A stretch of 35,749 nt of DNA from an uncultured Phycisphaerales bacterium (GTDB lineage: Bacteria > Planctomycetota > Phycisphaerae > Phycisphaerales > SM1A02). Made by a program: the position numbers and the translations under genes. The stretch covers positions 1-35,749 of the forward strand of contig CASICI010000038.1 of assembly GCA_949373145.1 (NCBI GenBank), read 5' to 3'. The notes below the pieces were generated by a model. The model searched no databases. It saw nothing but the letters and a program-made list of their open reading frames with translations, and was not told where the DNA came from. Of the stretch, positions 18,248 to 26,550 are shown piece after piece. Every line of letters starts with the position of its first letter. Position 1 is the stretch's first letter.

Positions 18248-18858
18248 GTGCCGCACCCGTCATCGGATTGGTGGGTGGGATCGGCTCCGGAAAGAGTGCG
18301 GTGGGTGAGATCCTCGCCGATCTCGGGTGTGTCGTTTCGAACAGCGACCGTGTCGCGCACGAATGCCTCGAGGAAGACTCAGTCGTCTCGATGCTCGTCT
18401 CGCGCTGGGGTGATCGCGTTCTTTCCCCCGGGGGATCACCCGATCGTTCGGCGATCTCGGGCATCGTGTTCTCCGACGATGCCGAGCGGATCTGGCTCGA
18501 GTCGGTTCTTCATCCGATGGTGAATCATCGCCGACGGATGACGTTCGAGTCTCTTGACCCGAATGCCTCGGGATTCGTCATAGATGCTCCCCTGTTGTTC
18601 GAAGCTGGAATCGATTCCGAGTGTGACGTGATCTTCTTCGTCGATGCGCCTTTGGATCAGCGCCTGAAACGGGTGGTGACGTCCCGTGGGTGGTCTGAAG
18701 AGAATCTGACGGCCCGCGAGGCTCGTCAGATGTCTCTGGAGGAGAAGCGTGCTCGTTCGACGCATCGGATTTCCAATGATGGCTCGATCGAGGATCTGCG
18801 ACGTCTCGTGGTGGACGCCTTTGCTCGAATCCGAAGCCTTCCTCCCCGTACGACTTGA
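18244..18858 (+). CDS. coaE: Dephospho-CoA kinase
   Basis: The enzyme phosphorylates the ribose 3' hydroxyl of dephospho-CoA, the last step of coenzyme A synthesis. The P-loop GGIGSGKS is at residues 11-18. Further family features are SNSDRVAHECLEE, FVIDAPLLFEAGID (the conserved DxPLLFE motif) and VFFVDAPLDQRLKRV-like sequence around residue 130, then lid residues in TAREARQMSLEEK. Length is 204 residues, which is normal. The start ATG overlaps the cysS TGA by four bases, indicating translational coupling. About 210 bases with several small inverted repeats separate it from rho. Confidence 0.95.
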
Positions 18859-18898
18859 CTTTGAACTTCCTTGGTTGGATGATTGATCCGTCGCACGA

Positions 18899-18966
18899 TG
18901 CATGCCTTCGTCATGCACCACCGTGAATTTGAACGGTGTGCCGCGCGACCCCAAGTTTTCAAAACT
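18899..18966 (+). promoter_or_regulatory. Tandem small inverted repeats upstream of rho
   Basis: Three inverted repeats lie in a row in the 212-base gap before rho. TGCATG (18899-18904) pairs with CATGCA (18912-18917). CACCGT (18919-18924) pairs with ACGGTG (18933-18938). AGTTTT (18954-18959) pairs with AAAACT (18961-18966) around one base. None has a following T run, so they are not simple terminators. They may be leader structures or operators controlling rho, which autoregulates in other bacteria; this is inference only. Confidence 0.3.
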
Positions 18967-19070
18967 CAATGGGACCGATGATCAGCCTAAGTGCTTTGTG
19001 AGGTCCCACAGGTCGGTGTTCTCTTGATTCGTTGTCGACGAGGACGTTCGGACCAACCGGATTCAAAAAC

Positions 19071-20513
19071 ATGGCTAGCAAGTCTCGTCGACGTGGACGC
19101 AGGAAGAGTGGTTCCAATTCAGGATCTGGAAACAGTGCGAACGCCATCGTGCTCGCTCCGGGATCCGTACCGACCGACGAGCAGCTCGAAGAGGAGTTGC
19201 GTGAACTTGAGAAGAAGACTCAGGGAAAGTATCAGCTCGCCAAGAACGATCTGACCCTGCCGATGCTTCAGAAGATGAAGAGTGACGAGCTCGGAAAGCT
19301 CGCCAAGAAGGAGAAGATCGCCGACTACCAGACGATGCCCAAGCAGAAGCTGGTCTTCGAGGTCCTCAAGTCGCGTGCCCAGAAGCAGGGTCTGATGCTG
19401 GCGGAGGGAACCCTCGAGGTCATGCCCGACGGTTTCGGCTTCCTGCGCAGCCCCGAATACTCCTACAGCCCATGTGCGGATGACGTCTACGTCAGCCCCG
19501 CACAGATCCGCCGCTTCGGACTCCGCAAGGGGCACATCGTGAAGGGCGTCATCCGCCCCCCCAAGGAAGCTGAGACTTATTTCGCACTCCTGCGGGTCGA
19601 GTCGGTCAACGGGCTCAATCCCAAGAAGATCCAGGATCTTCCCACCTTCGAGAACCTGACGCCGCTTCACCCCGACCGTCGCATTCAGATGGAAATTGCC
19701 GGCGAGCCCGAAAAGCTGGAGACACGGATCATCGACATGGTGACGCCCATCGGTTTCGGCCAGCGCGCCTTGATCGTCGCCCCGCCACGCACGGGCAAGA
19801 CCGTCATTCTTCAGCAGATCACCCAGGCCATCTCGAGGAATCATCCTGAAGCGCACATCATGGTTCTTCTGGTCGACGAGCGTCCCGAGGAAGTCACGGA
19901 CTTCCGTCGGAACACGGATGAATCGGTCGAGGTCGTCGCCAGCACGTTCGACGAGGAACCGCACCGACACATCCAGGTCGCCGAGATGCTGATCGAAAAA
20001 GCACGTCGACTGGTTGAAATCGGGGAGGACGTGGTGATTCTTCTGGATTCGATCACGCGACTCGCTCGTGGCTATCAGGCTGCGATGGGCTCCGGTGGTG
20101 CCGTGACGTCCGGTGGCATCAACCCGAAGGCGTTGATTCCACCCAAGAAGTTCTTCGGCTCCGCCCGCAGCATCGAGGATGGCGGTTCATTGACGATTCT
20201 TGGAACGGCATTGGTCGATACCAACGCGCGCAGTGATGAAGTCATCTTCGAGGAGTTCAAGGGAACCGGCAACGCCGAATTGCACCTCGATCGAAAGCTC
20301 GTCGAAAAACGTGTCTGGCCTGCGATCAACATTCCCGCCAGCGGCACTCGTCGCGAGGAACTTCTTCTTGATCCGAAGGAACATGAACTCATCGTGCGAC
20401 TTCGCAAGGTGGTCGCCGACATGAACGTCGTCGAGGCCATGGAGCTTCTGCACAGCAGACTCTCCAAGACCAAGTCGAACGGTGAGTTCCTGATGACCAT
20501 GAACATGGGTTGA
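19071..20513 (+). CDS. rho: Transcription termination factor Rho
   Basis: Rho is the hexameric RNA helicase that ends untranslated transcripts. The 480-residue product has a basic N terminus (ASKSRRRGRRKSG), a Rho_N helical region near residues 60-105, and a cold-shock RNA-binding domain with GTLEVMPDGFGFLRSPEYSY. The ATPase core has the P-loop GQRALIVAPPRTGKT (about 230-244), Walker B ILLDSITRLARGYQ, the Q-loop SGGINPKALIPPKKFFGSAR and the R-loop DEVIFEEFKGTGNAELHLDR. The P-loop reads PPRTGKT where many bacteria have PPKAGKT. I chose ATG 19071 over a TTG at 19032, although no strong ribosome site precedes it. The start is therefore slightly uncertain; the function is not. Confidence 0.96.
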   Translation: MASKSRRRGRRKSGSNSGSGNSANAIVLAPGSVPTDEQLEEELRELEKKTQGKYQLAKNDLTLPMLQKMKSDELGKLAKKEKIADYQTMPKQKLVFEVLKSRAQKQGLMLAEGTLEVMPDGFGFLRSPEYSYSPCADDVYVSPAQIRRFGLRKGHIVKGVIRPPKEAETYFALLRVESVNGLNPKKIQDLPTFENLTPLHPDRRIQMEIAGEPEKLETRIIDMVTPIGFGQRALIVAPPRTGKTVILQQITQAISRNHPEAHIMVLLVDERPEEVTDFRRNTDESVEVVASTFDEEPHRHIQVAEMLIEKARRLVEIGEDVVILLDSITRLARGYQAAMGSGGAVTSGGINPKALIPPKKFFGSARSIEDGGSLTILGTALVDTNARSDEVIFEEFKGTGNAELHLDRKLVEKRVWPAINIPASGTRREELLLDPKEHELIVRLRKVVADMNVVEAMELLHSRLSKTKSNGEFLMTMNMG

Positions 20514-20730
20514 TTCTCGGTCTTCACAGAGAGCTTGGAATGGTTTTTTCCCTCGGAAGGGGGCGTGGTCTCTCCTTTCCACGTCATTCCATCAAGGTTC
20601 CGGGAACCGAGACCCCCGTTTGGATCGGTATCCTTCTTATGGGTTCCCTTGTGGTGGCCGACTGATTTCCACGTATCCTCTGATGAGTGGCGATCCAGAA
20701 CAATTACGAATGTCCTTTGAGAGGCGAACC

Positions 20731-21677
20731 ATGGTTCAGAACTCCTTCAACACCCCAGATGATCGAAGCCAGTCCATGAGAATGCCAGTCGCCAGGCGGC
20801 ACGGCATGACGGTGGTCGAGATCGTCGCCGTGGTGGGAATCATCATCCTCCTCATGGGCATCCTTCTTCCTGCCCTTGGTATCGCCAGTGGAAACGCCAA
20901 ATGGGCGAAGTCACAGAGCAACATGCGTCAGATCTACGGATTGATGCAGGAGTACACCACGGACAACCGTGAAATCATCTGTCCTGCAGCGTTCGATTAT
21001 CGACAAAGCGGGTATCCCGGAAAGGTTCGTTCCGCTCAGCCCGCCGGTGCGATTCCTCCGCTGGACACTGCGATCGGGCAACGTCTGAACTACGGAACCT
21101 GGACCGACATTCTCTGGACCTATGGTGACTTTTCGGTCCCCAAACTCGGTGGAGGCTCGGGCGGGGGGGCTCCCGCGTGGAATTACCGATATGACTCACC
21201 CGATCGTGCGTACTACCAAACGAACGAAAGTTATGATTCGATCTTCCGGGCTGCATTGAAGCCCACCATCACCCCCCGGTGGTGGACGAGGCGACGCCGT
21301 ACGGCACCGGAGCTCGTCCATCCGAAGCGGCACACAATGGATACTTCGCCGCAAACCTGCTGTTTGACACCCGTACCGACCCGGCTGAGAACCTCTACGG
21401 TGAATGGCGCAACAGCTCCGAAGTGAAGCGACCTTCCAACACCGTCTATCTGGTCGATTCCACTCACGGAGAGACCATCGAGCCGTCGGCCATGGGATTC
21501 GGGAGCCCCGACGATCCTGATCCGGGAATGCAATCGGATGGCCAGGTTGATTTCAGGTACCCCGGTCAGACCACCTTGATGCTGTTTCTCGATGGTCACA
21601 TCGGAACCGAAGGTCAGTGGGAGCAATTTTCAGACCTGAGAGAGATTCGTAACATTCTTGTGGACTCACTTCGCTGA
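20731..21677 (+). CDS. Type II/IV pseudopilin-like protein (H-X9-DG type), frameshifted at a C run
   Basis: The N terminus has a prepilin peptidase site: a basic leader ending in RRHG, then MTVVEIVAVVGIIILLMGIL, with the +5 glutamate and a hydrophobic helix, as in the many planctomycete pseudopilin-like proteins. The frame from ATG 20731 (GAGAGG upstream) is good through LKPTITP at about 21276 and then turns to nonsense. The continuation, starting PPVVDEATPYGTGARPSEAA, is in another frame and ends at TGA 21677. The C terminus (DFRYPGQTTLMLFLDGHI) matches the H-X9-DG pattern with Tyr in place of His. The break lies exactly at six C residues (21272-21277); adding one C restores the frame. It could be a sequencing error, phase variation or slippage. 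The partner machinery is not in the window. Confidence 0.8.
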
Positions 21678-21759
21678 TCCACCAGTTGGCCCGCTGAGTC
21701 ATCGAAGGTCCACTAAAATCAGCCATAAATCGCTGAGAAGTCGTATTTTCGAGTTCAAG

Positions 21760-21937
21760 GGTACTGGTCGCTTAATTTCGTGCGACAGACATTCAAACGG
21801 ATCCTTGCAGACCAGTGCCAAAAAAGGGCCTGAGCGGCTCTCAGGCCAGTGTGCATCGCCCGTGGAATGAGCAATCGGGCTTGCGCCTCGTGAAGAAACC
21901 AGTACCATTCGCAGTCCGCCTCATTGGGGCGGTTTTT
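21760..21937 (+). ncRNA. Candidate structured non-coding RNA upstream of tRNA-Thr
   Basis: About 290 bases between the pseudopilin and tRNA-Thr carry no gene but much pairing potential. GGTACTGGT (21760-21768) is exactly complementary to ACCAGTACC (21898-21906), closing a domain of about 147 bases. Its bases can instead pair locally with GACCAGTGCC (21810-21819). Inside lie GGCCTGAG/CTCAGGCC (21827-21834 with 21840-21847, five-base loop) and GCCCG/CGGGC (21858-21862 with 21876-21880). An intrinsic terminator follows at 21916-21937. This layout fits a free small RNA of about 180 bases, or a leader with alternative folds. I could not match it to tmRNA, RNase P, SRP RNA or a confident 6S RNA. 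Confidence 0.4.
21916..21937 (+). terminator. Intrinsic terminator before tRNA-Thr
   Basis: CCGCC (21916-21920) pairs with GGCGG (21928-21932) and is followed directly by five T residues (21933-21937). It ends whatever is transcribed from the preceding region on the plus strand and lies 33 bases before the tRNA-Thr, so the tRNA-tuf operon would need a promoter between the two or would depend on read-through. Confidence 0.65.
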
Positions 21938-21969
21938 AGTAGGGCCCTCCCCCGAGAGAAGCCTGCTTC

Positions 21970-22042
21970 GCCACCGTAGCTCAGTGGTAGAGCACACCCT
22001 TGGGTAAGGGTGAGGTCACGGGTTCAAATCCCGTCGGTGGCT
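21970..22042 (+). tRNA. tRNA-Thr, GGT-type, with an eight-base anticodon loop
   Basis: A full cloverleaf is visible: acceptor GCCACCG with CGGTGGC, D stem GCTC/GAGC, anticodon stem CACCC/GGGTG, and T stem ACGGG/CCCGT with loop TTCAAAT. CCA is not encoded. The anticodon arm resembles the E. coli tRNA-Thr(GGT) arm (CACCC TTGGTAA GGGTG), but here the loop is TTGGGTAA (22000-22007): one extra G makes eight bases instead of seven. A tRNA-Pro(GGG) reading is unlikely because the first pair is G-C, not C-G, and the stem would be mismatched. The position just before tuf is the classical tRNA-Thr/tuf synteny. An assembly indel in the G run is the simplest explanation; otherwise it is a natural +1-suppressor-like tRNA. 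Confidence 0.85.
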
Positions 22043-22048
22043 TTCATC

Positions 22049-22099
22049 GGACCCTTTGTATGGGTCCTGCCCCGACGATTGAGTACCAAGGTGGTACTC
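22049..22099 (+). promoter_or_regulatory. Two hairpins between tRNA-Thr and tuf
   Basis: GGACCC (22049-22054) pairs with GGGTCC (22062-22067) across seven bases, and GAGTACC (22081-22087) pairs with GGTACTC (22093-22099) across five bases. They lie in the 126-base spacer between the tRNA 3' end and the tuf start. No T run follows, so they look like processing or leader structures rather than terminators: release of the tRNA from a joint transcript, or stabilisation of tuf mRNA. This is inference from structure. Confidence 0.5.
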
Positions 22100-22168
22100 G
22101 ATCATTCAAGAGAGACCGCTCGCATTCGCGTGGGGTCATCGAAAGCATCTGTTGGAGAGATTCAGGCG

Positions 22169-23380
<1,212 letters not shown>

Positions 23381-23394
23381 TTCAAGAAAACGTC

Positions 23395-23431
23395 CGTCCT
23401 GCCGGTGCACGTCACCGGCAGGACGATTTCT
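23395..23431 (+). terminator. Strong 13-bp hairpin after tuf
   Basis: CGTCCTGCCGGTG (23395-23407) is perfectly complementary to CACCGGCAGGACG (23413-23425), with a five-base loop. ATTTCTC follows, a weak T tract. It lies 15 bases after the tuf stop and about 100 before rpmG, so it may terminate or attenuate transcription, allowing more tuf than rpmG-secE-nusG mRNA, or protect the tuf 3' end. Confidence 0.7.
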
Positions 23432-23522
23432 CGACTCTCGTTAGAGGGTCTTTCCTGACCGACTCCACCGTGAATCGGTCCCCAACCGCGGGGTGACCCG
23501 CAGGCTTGATGGGAGCAGCGTG

Positions 23523-23702
23523 ATGGCAAAGAGAGCCATGGATCGCGAGTATGTCTGGCTCCAGTGCACGGAGTCCGGCGACCTCAACTACCGGACGAAC
23601 ATTCGTGTCAAGGGTGGCATTGACGAAAAGATCAAGGAAGGGCTTCAGAAGTATTCGCCCCGCCTTCGAAAGCACACTCTGCACAAGATCAAGCGGAAGT
23701 AA
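23523..23702 (+). CDS. rpmG: 50S ribosomal protein L33
   Basis: A 59-residue basic ribosomal protein. The signature is in EYVWLQCTESGDLNYRTNIR, with a basic C terminus (SPRLRKHTLHKIKRK). Of the zinc-binding cysteines found in C+ forms of L33 only one remains (LQCTESG), so this is a non-zinc or C- type protein. ATG 23523 follows GGGAGCAG about 7 bases upstream; a frame extension to 23493 would add an unrelated tail. It stands between tuf and tRNA-Trp/secE, the common bacterial order. Confidence 0.93.
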   Translation: MAKRAMDREYVWLQCTESGDLNYRTNIRVKGGIDEKIKEGLQKYSPRLRKHTLHKIKRK

Positions 23703-23754
23703 TCCTTGATTCGTTGGGCTGTTGAGTGAAGCTCGACGGCCAAGCGGGTCCGGA

Positions 23755-23827
23755 ACGCCGGTAGCTCAATTGGTAGAGCAGCGGATTCCAAATCCGCAGG
23801 TTGAGTGTTCGAGTCACTCCCGGCGTG
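23755..23827 (+). tRNA. tRNA-Trp (CCA anticodon)
   Basis: The cloverleaf is complete: acceptor ACGCCGG with CCGGCGT and discriminator G, D stem GCTC/GAGC, anticodon stem GCGGA/TCCGC with a normal seven-base loop TTCCAAA (anticodon CCA at 23788-23790), and T stem GAGTG/CACTC with loop TTCGAGT. The 3' CCA is not encoded. G as discriminator base is normal for tRNA-Trp. It lies between rpmG and secE, as in many bacteria. The normal loop here contrasts with the eight-base loop of the tRNA-Thr 1.7 kb upstream. Confidence 0.96.
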
Positions 23828-23939
23828 TTGAAGACGAAGTCTGCCCGATTTGTGGGGCATACAGCACTCCGAAGCAGCAACTTTGGAGTCATCCACGAAT
23901 CTTCTTTTCTGTGAAGGTTCACGAGCAAGGAATGGTTTG

Positions 23940-24353
23940 ATGGCAATAGGCATCTATAAAAAAGGGCAGGGCTACTACACCCGACTTTGCACGGCAATCG
24001 CCTATGCGCTTCTCGTCGGCATGGGTGCCTGGTGGCTTTCGACTCAGTTGAACACCATTGATTACGGGTTTCCCGCCGTCTACGTGAGTGCGGGTTCCGC
24101 CCTGGTCATGATCACCGTGTTCGGTCTTCTTGGATTCTGGCTCATCGGCCGGCGTCCTGGAACGGTCGACTTTCTTGTGTCTACCGAAGGGGAGATGAAG
24201 AAGGTCAACTGGTCCACTCGACGCGAAGTCGTCGGATCGACGGTGATCGTTATTCTTCTCTCGATCCTCATCGCGGTACTGTGCTGGGTGTTCGATTACA
24301 TCTTCGCCTGGTTCTTCGCGACGATTGACGTCCTCGAACCCAACTTGTCCTGA
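23940..24353 (+). CDS. secE: Preprotein translocase subunit SecE
   Basis: SecE clamps SecY in the inner-membrane protein-export channel. The 137-residue product has three membrane segments (about 15-37, 46-70 and 103-128) and so resembles the longer E. coli type more than the single-span type. The conserved cytoplasmic amphipathic helix and its hinge are seen in FLVSTEGEMKKVNWSTRREV, followed by the essential last membrane segment. I chose ATG 23940, preceded by AAGGAA; an upstream GTG-type extension would run into the tRNA-Trp spacer. nusG follows at once, as usual. Confidence 0.93.
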   Translation: MAIGIYKKGQGYYTRLCTAIAYALLVGMGAWWLSTQLNTIDYGFPAVYVSAGSALVMITVFGLLGFWLIGRRPGTVDFLVSTEGEMKKVNWSTRREVVGSTVIVILLSILIAVLCWVFDYIFAWFFATIDVLEPNLS

Positions 24354-24376
24354 CAGTGATGGAGCGTGCGCAAGTG

Positions 24377-25258
24377 ATGAACGAGACCGACAAGGACGAT
24401 CAGAACCCCGAAGAGACTCACTCGGAGTCGACGGACGCTCATGTGGACCCCACAGAGCAGGACGTTACCACCGAAAACACTGAGTCCGTAGTCGAACCCG
24501 AATCCGAACCCGAAGTCGAGGTGGTGGAAGCACCAGCCAAGCCCCGCCTTTCGACCGGCGCTCGTGCAGTGGCTCACTCCAAGGATGCCACCTTGAAGTC
24601 CCTCGGCGTCGCCACTCAGCGTATGGCCGGTGAGGTGATTCCGGAAGCTGATGATGATGCTGAAGGTGGATTCGATCCTGCGACCGACATGCCCATGTAC
24701 CGCGCCGGAATGGACTGGTTCGTGCTTCGTGTCGCCAGCAACAAGGAAAGTTCAGTCCGTGAGACGCTTCTGCGCAAAGTGCAGATCGAAACCATGGAAG
24801 ACCTCGTCGGGCGAATCATGGTCCCGACCGAAAAGACCAAGACGCTCAAGGGCCGGCAGCAGCGAATCACTGAAACGAAGCTCTATCCCGGATACGTGTT
24901 CGTGGAAATGCGCCTCGAACCAGATGGCCGCATTCCTCAGGATGTCTTTTTCCTCATCAAGGAAACCACCGGCGTCGGAGACTTCGTCGGTACTGCAGGA
25001 CGTCCGACTCCGATGATGCCACAGGAAGTCGAGAAGATGTTGTTCGACTCGAGGCGTCCGGAAGAAGCTCCGCAGCTCAAGATGGAATTCGAGCCCGGCG
25101 ACAACGTCACGATCAAGGAAGGTCCCTTCGAGAACTACGAAGGTACCGTCGATACCGTTCTTCCAGAGAAGGGTCTCGTTCGTGTTCTGGTCACAATCTT
25201 CGGCCGCCAGGCCCCTGTCGAGCTCGAGTATTGGCAGATTGCAAAAACAGAGGAATGA
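24377..25258 (+). CDS. nusG: Transcription antitermination factor NusG with long acidic N-terminal extension
   Basis: NusG binds RNA polymerase and links it to Rho and the ribosome. The NGN domain starts near residue 114 (WFVLRVASNKESSVRETLL) with the conserved KLYPGYVFVEMRL. The KOW domain is FEPGDNVTIKEGPFENYEG followed by LVRVLVTIFGRQAPVELEY near the C terminus. About 112 residues precede the NGN domain; they are acidic and low-complexity up to residue 50 (EPESEPEVEVVEAP), with a second acidic patch (EADDDAEGG) near 93. Common NusG has almost no such tail. The start is ambiguous among GTG 24356, ATG 24359 and ATG 24377; the last has GGAG 13 bases upstream. Its stop overlaps an ATG of the next frame. 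Confidence 0.94.
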   Translation: MNETDKDDQNPEETHSESTDAHVDPTEQDVTTENTESVVEPESEPEVEVVEAPAKPRLSTGARAVAHSKDATLKSLGVATQRMAGEVIPEADDDAEGGFDPATDMPMYRAGMDWFVLRVASNKESSVRETLLRKVQIETMEDLVGRIMVPTEKTKTLKGRQQRITETKLYPGYVFVEMRLEPDGRIPQDVFFLIKETTGVGDFVGTAGRPTPMMPQEVEKMLFDSRRPEEAPQLKMEFEPGDNVTIKEGPFENYEGTVDTVLPEKGLVRVLVTIFGRQAPVELEYWQIAKTEE

Positions 25259-25305
25259 GTCGCGTTGGTCTCTGCGACGACCCTCCCTCGATGGAAAGGT
25301 CGATC

Positions 25306-25884
25306 ATGATTGATTCGATTCGTTGGATGAAGAGGAATCTCTGCACCGCTGTTCGTAGCAGACTCATCATCTTGAGCACTCTTGCGCTGACACTGACTTC
25401 ACTCTCCAGTGGGTGTGCGCCCTTCGCGACATTCCCACCAGATTCCGACACGGGCATCAGGATTTACCCTTGGATGGCACCAGCACCCGAGGTGATGGCC
25501 ACATCTCTGCGACAGGTCCACGCCCGAGTGAGTCCCGACACGCCTCTGGTCTACAACCTGCCTAGTGGGATGACCTCAACGGCCTGGAAGTACGTCCAGA
25601 ACAAACTCGGTCCCCAGGCACGTCCCATGGTGGATGGCGACAAGGTCTTCCTCGATCTTCAGCGATTCGGTATCCGAAACACTCGAGCGTTCGCCGACAT
25701 CTCCGTATGGAACGACGGTGCCGGCTTTCTGGTCACCGCTTCTCTCGAGCGCAACAATGTGATGCCGTTCAAGGTCACGAATCTGCAGCGCTTCTACATC
25801 ACCATGTCCGAACCGCGACCAAACACCCCCCTGCCAGGTGAGGATGACACCCAGTTCGAAGACTCGGTTGGTGGTGACAAGTGA
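25306..25884 (+). CDS. Putative lipoprotein of unknown function
   Basis: A 192-residue protein with a basic N terminus, a hydrophobic stretch and a relaxed lipobox (SLSSGCAPF, cysteine near residue 36), so it is probably an exported lipoprotein. The mature part is about 155 residues with no family that I recognise; it has mixed alpha/beta character, for example VFLDLQRFGIRNTRAFADIS and GFLVTASLERNNVMPFKVTN, and an acidic C terminus. I chose ATG 25306, preceded by GGAAAGG; earlier starts at 25255 (ATGA overlap with nusG) and 25291 are possible. Its stop overlaps the ubiX GTG start by four bases, so it is coupled to ubiX. No function is proposed. Confidence 0.7.
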   Translation: MIDSIRWMKRNLCTAVRSRLIILSTLALTLTSLSSGCAPFATFPPDSDTGIRIYPWMAPAPEVMATSLRQVHARVSPDTPLVYNLPSGMTSTAWKYVQNKLGPQARPMVDGDKVFLDLQRFGIRNTRAFADISVWNDGAGFLVTASLERNNVMPFKVTNLQRFYITMSEPRPNTPLPGEDDTQFEDSVGGDK

Positions 25885-26483
25885 GCTCCCGCCGACGCAT
25901 CGTCGTCGGAGTGACCGGCGCCAGCGGGGCCATGTACGCCATGCGTACGCTTCAGTTGCTTGCCGCCGCGGACTGTGAAATCCATCTCGTCGTCTCCAAG
26001 CTCGCACGAAGACTCATCAACGACGAGCTTGGCATCAAGTCGCTGGATCTGGATCAACTCACCGGTGGACGTTCGGAAAACGTGACCGTTCACAATGATG
26101 GTGATGTCGGTGCAGCGCCCGCCAGTGGATCCTTCGTGCATGATGGCATGGTCATCGTTCCATGCTCTGCCAACACGCTTGGTCGAATCGCCGGCGGGAT
26201 GACCGAAAATCTCGTTCAACGGGCGGCTGCGTGCACACTGAAGGAACGCCGCACTCTGGTGCTTTGCCACCGAGAAACGCCCTTGACCTTGATCGAGATC
26301 GAGAACATGGCAGCCGTCACCCGTGCGGGTGCCATCGTCGCTCCACTCAATCCCGGTTTCTATCTGAAGCCTTCGAAAATCGAGGACCTGGTCGACTACA
26401 TGGCCGCTCGGATCCTGGCCTGTCTTGGAATCGAGCATGGACTTGATGTTCATTGGGACGAACACCTCAAGCGTCAACGCTGA
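25881..26483 (+). CDS. ubiX: UbiX/Pad1-family flavin prenyltransferase
   Basis: This family joins dimethylallyl phosphate to reduced FMN to make the prenylated-FMN cofactor of UbiD-type decarboxylases. The 200-residue product has the family order: VVGVTGASGAMYAMRTLQLL at the N terminus, a long alpha/beta core, VIVPCSANTLGRIAGGMTEN (near residue 93), RAAACTLKERRTLVLCHRETPL, and PLNPGFYLKPSKIEDLVDYM at the C-terminal end. The start is GTG 25881, in a GTGA overlap with the lipoprotein gene. UbiX-like and UbiA-like proteins both serve quinone synthesis, including the futalosine route of menaquinone found in many planctomycetes, so this gene and ubiA at 33727 may act in one pathway. Confidence 0.93.
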   Translation: MSSRRRIVVGVTGASGAMYAMRTLQLLAAADCEIHLVVSKLARRLINDELGIKSLDLDQLTGGRSENVTVHNDGDVGAAPASGSFVHDGMVIVPCSANTLGRIAGGMTENLVQRAAACTLKERRTLVLCHRETPLTLIEIENMAAVTRAGAIVAPLNPGFYLKPSKIEDLVDYMAARILACLGIEHGLDVHWDEHLKRQR

Positions 26484-26550
26484 GTGTTGCCGGTTCGGCG
26501 GCCGCCCCTGACGAATTTTCAAGAGTGATCACGTGCTTCAGGACCCACTC

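Noticed and set aside
20535-20720. Short open frame between rho and the pseudopilin
   Set aside because: No family features and no clear ribosome site; it overlaps the leader of the pseudopilin gene and looks like chance.
21760-21937. Assignment of the structured interval to tmRNA, RNase P RNA, SRP RNA or 6S RNA
   Set aside because: I saw none of the conserved core sequences of the first three, and the 6S layout match (closed long stem) is too general to name it.
21970-22042. Reading the tRNA as tRNA-Pro(GGG)
   Set aside because: A seven-base loop around GGG would mispair the anticodon stem, the first acceptor pair is G-C rather than the bacterial tRNA-Pro C-G, and the arm matches tRNA-Thr plus one G.
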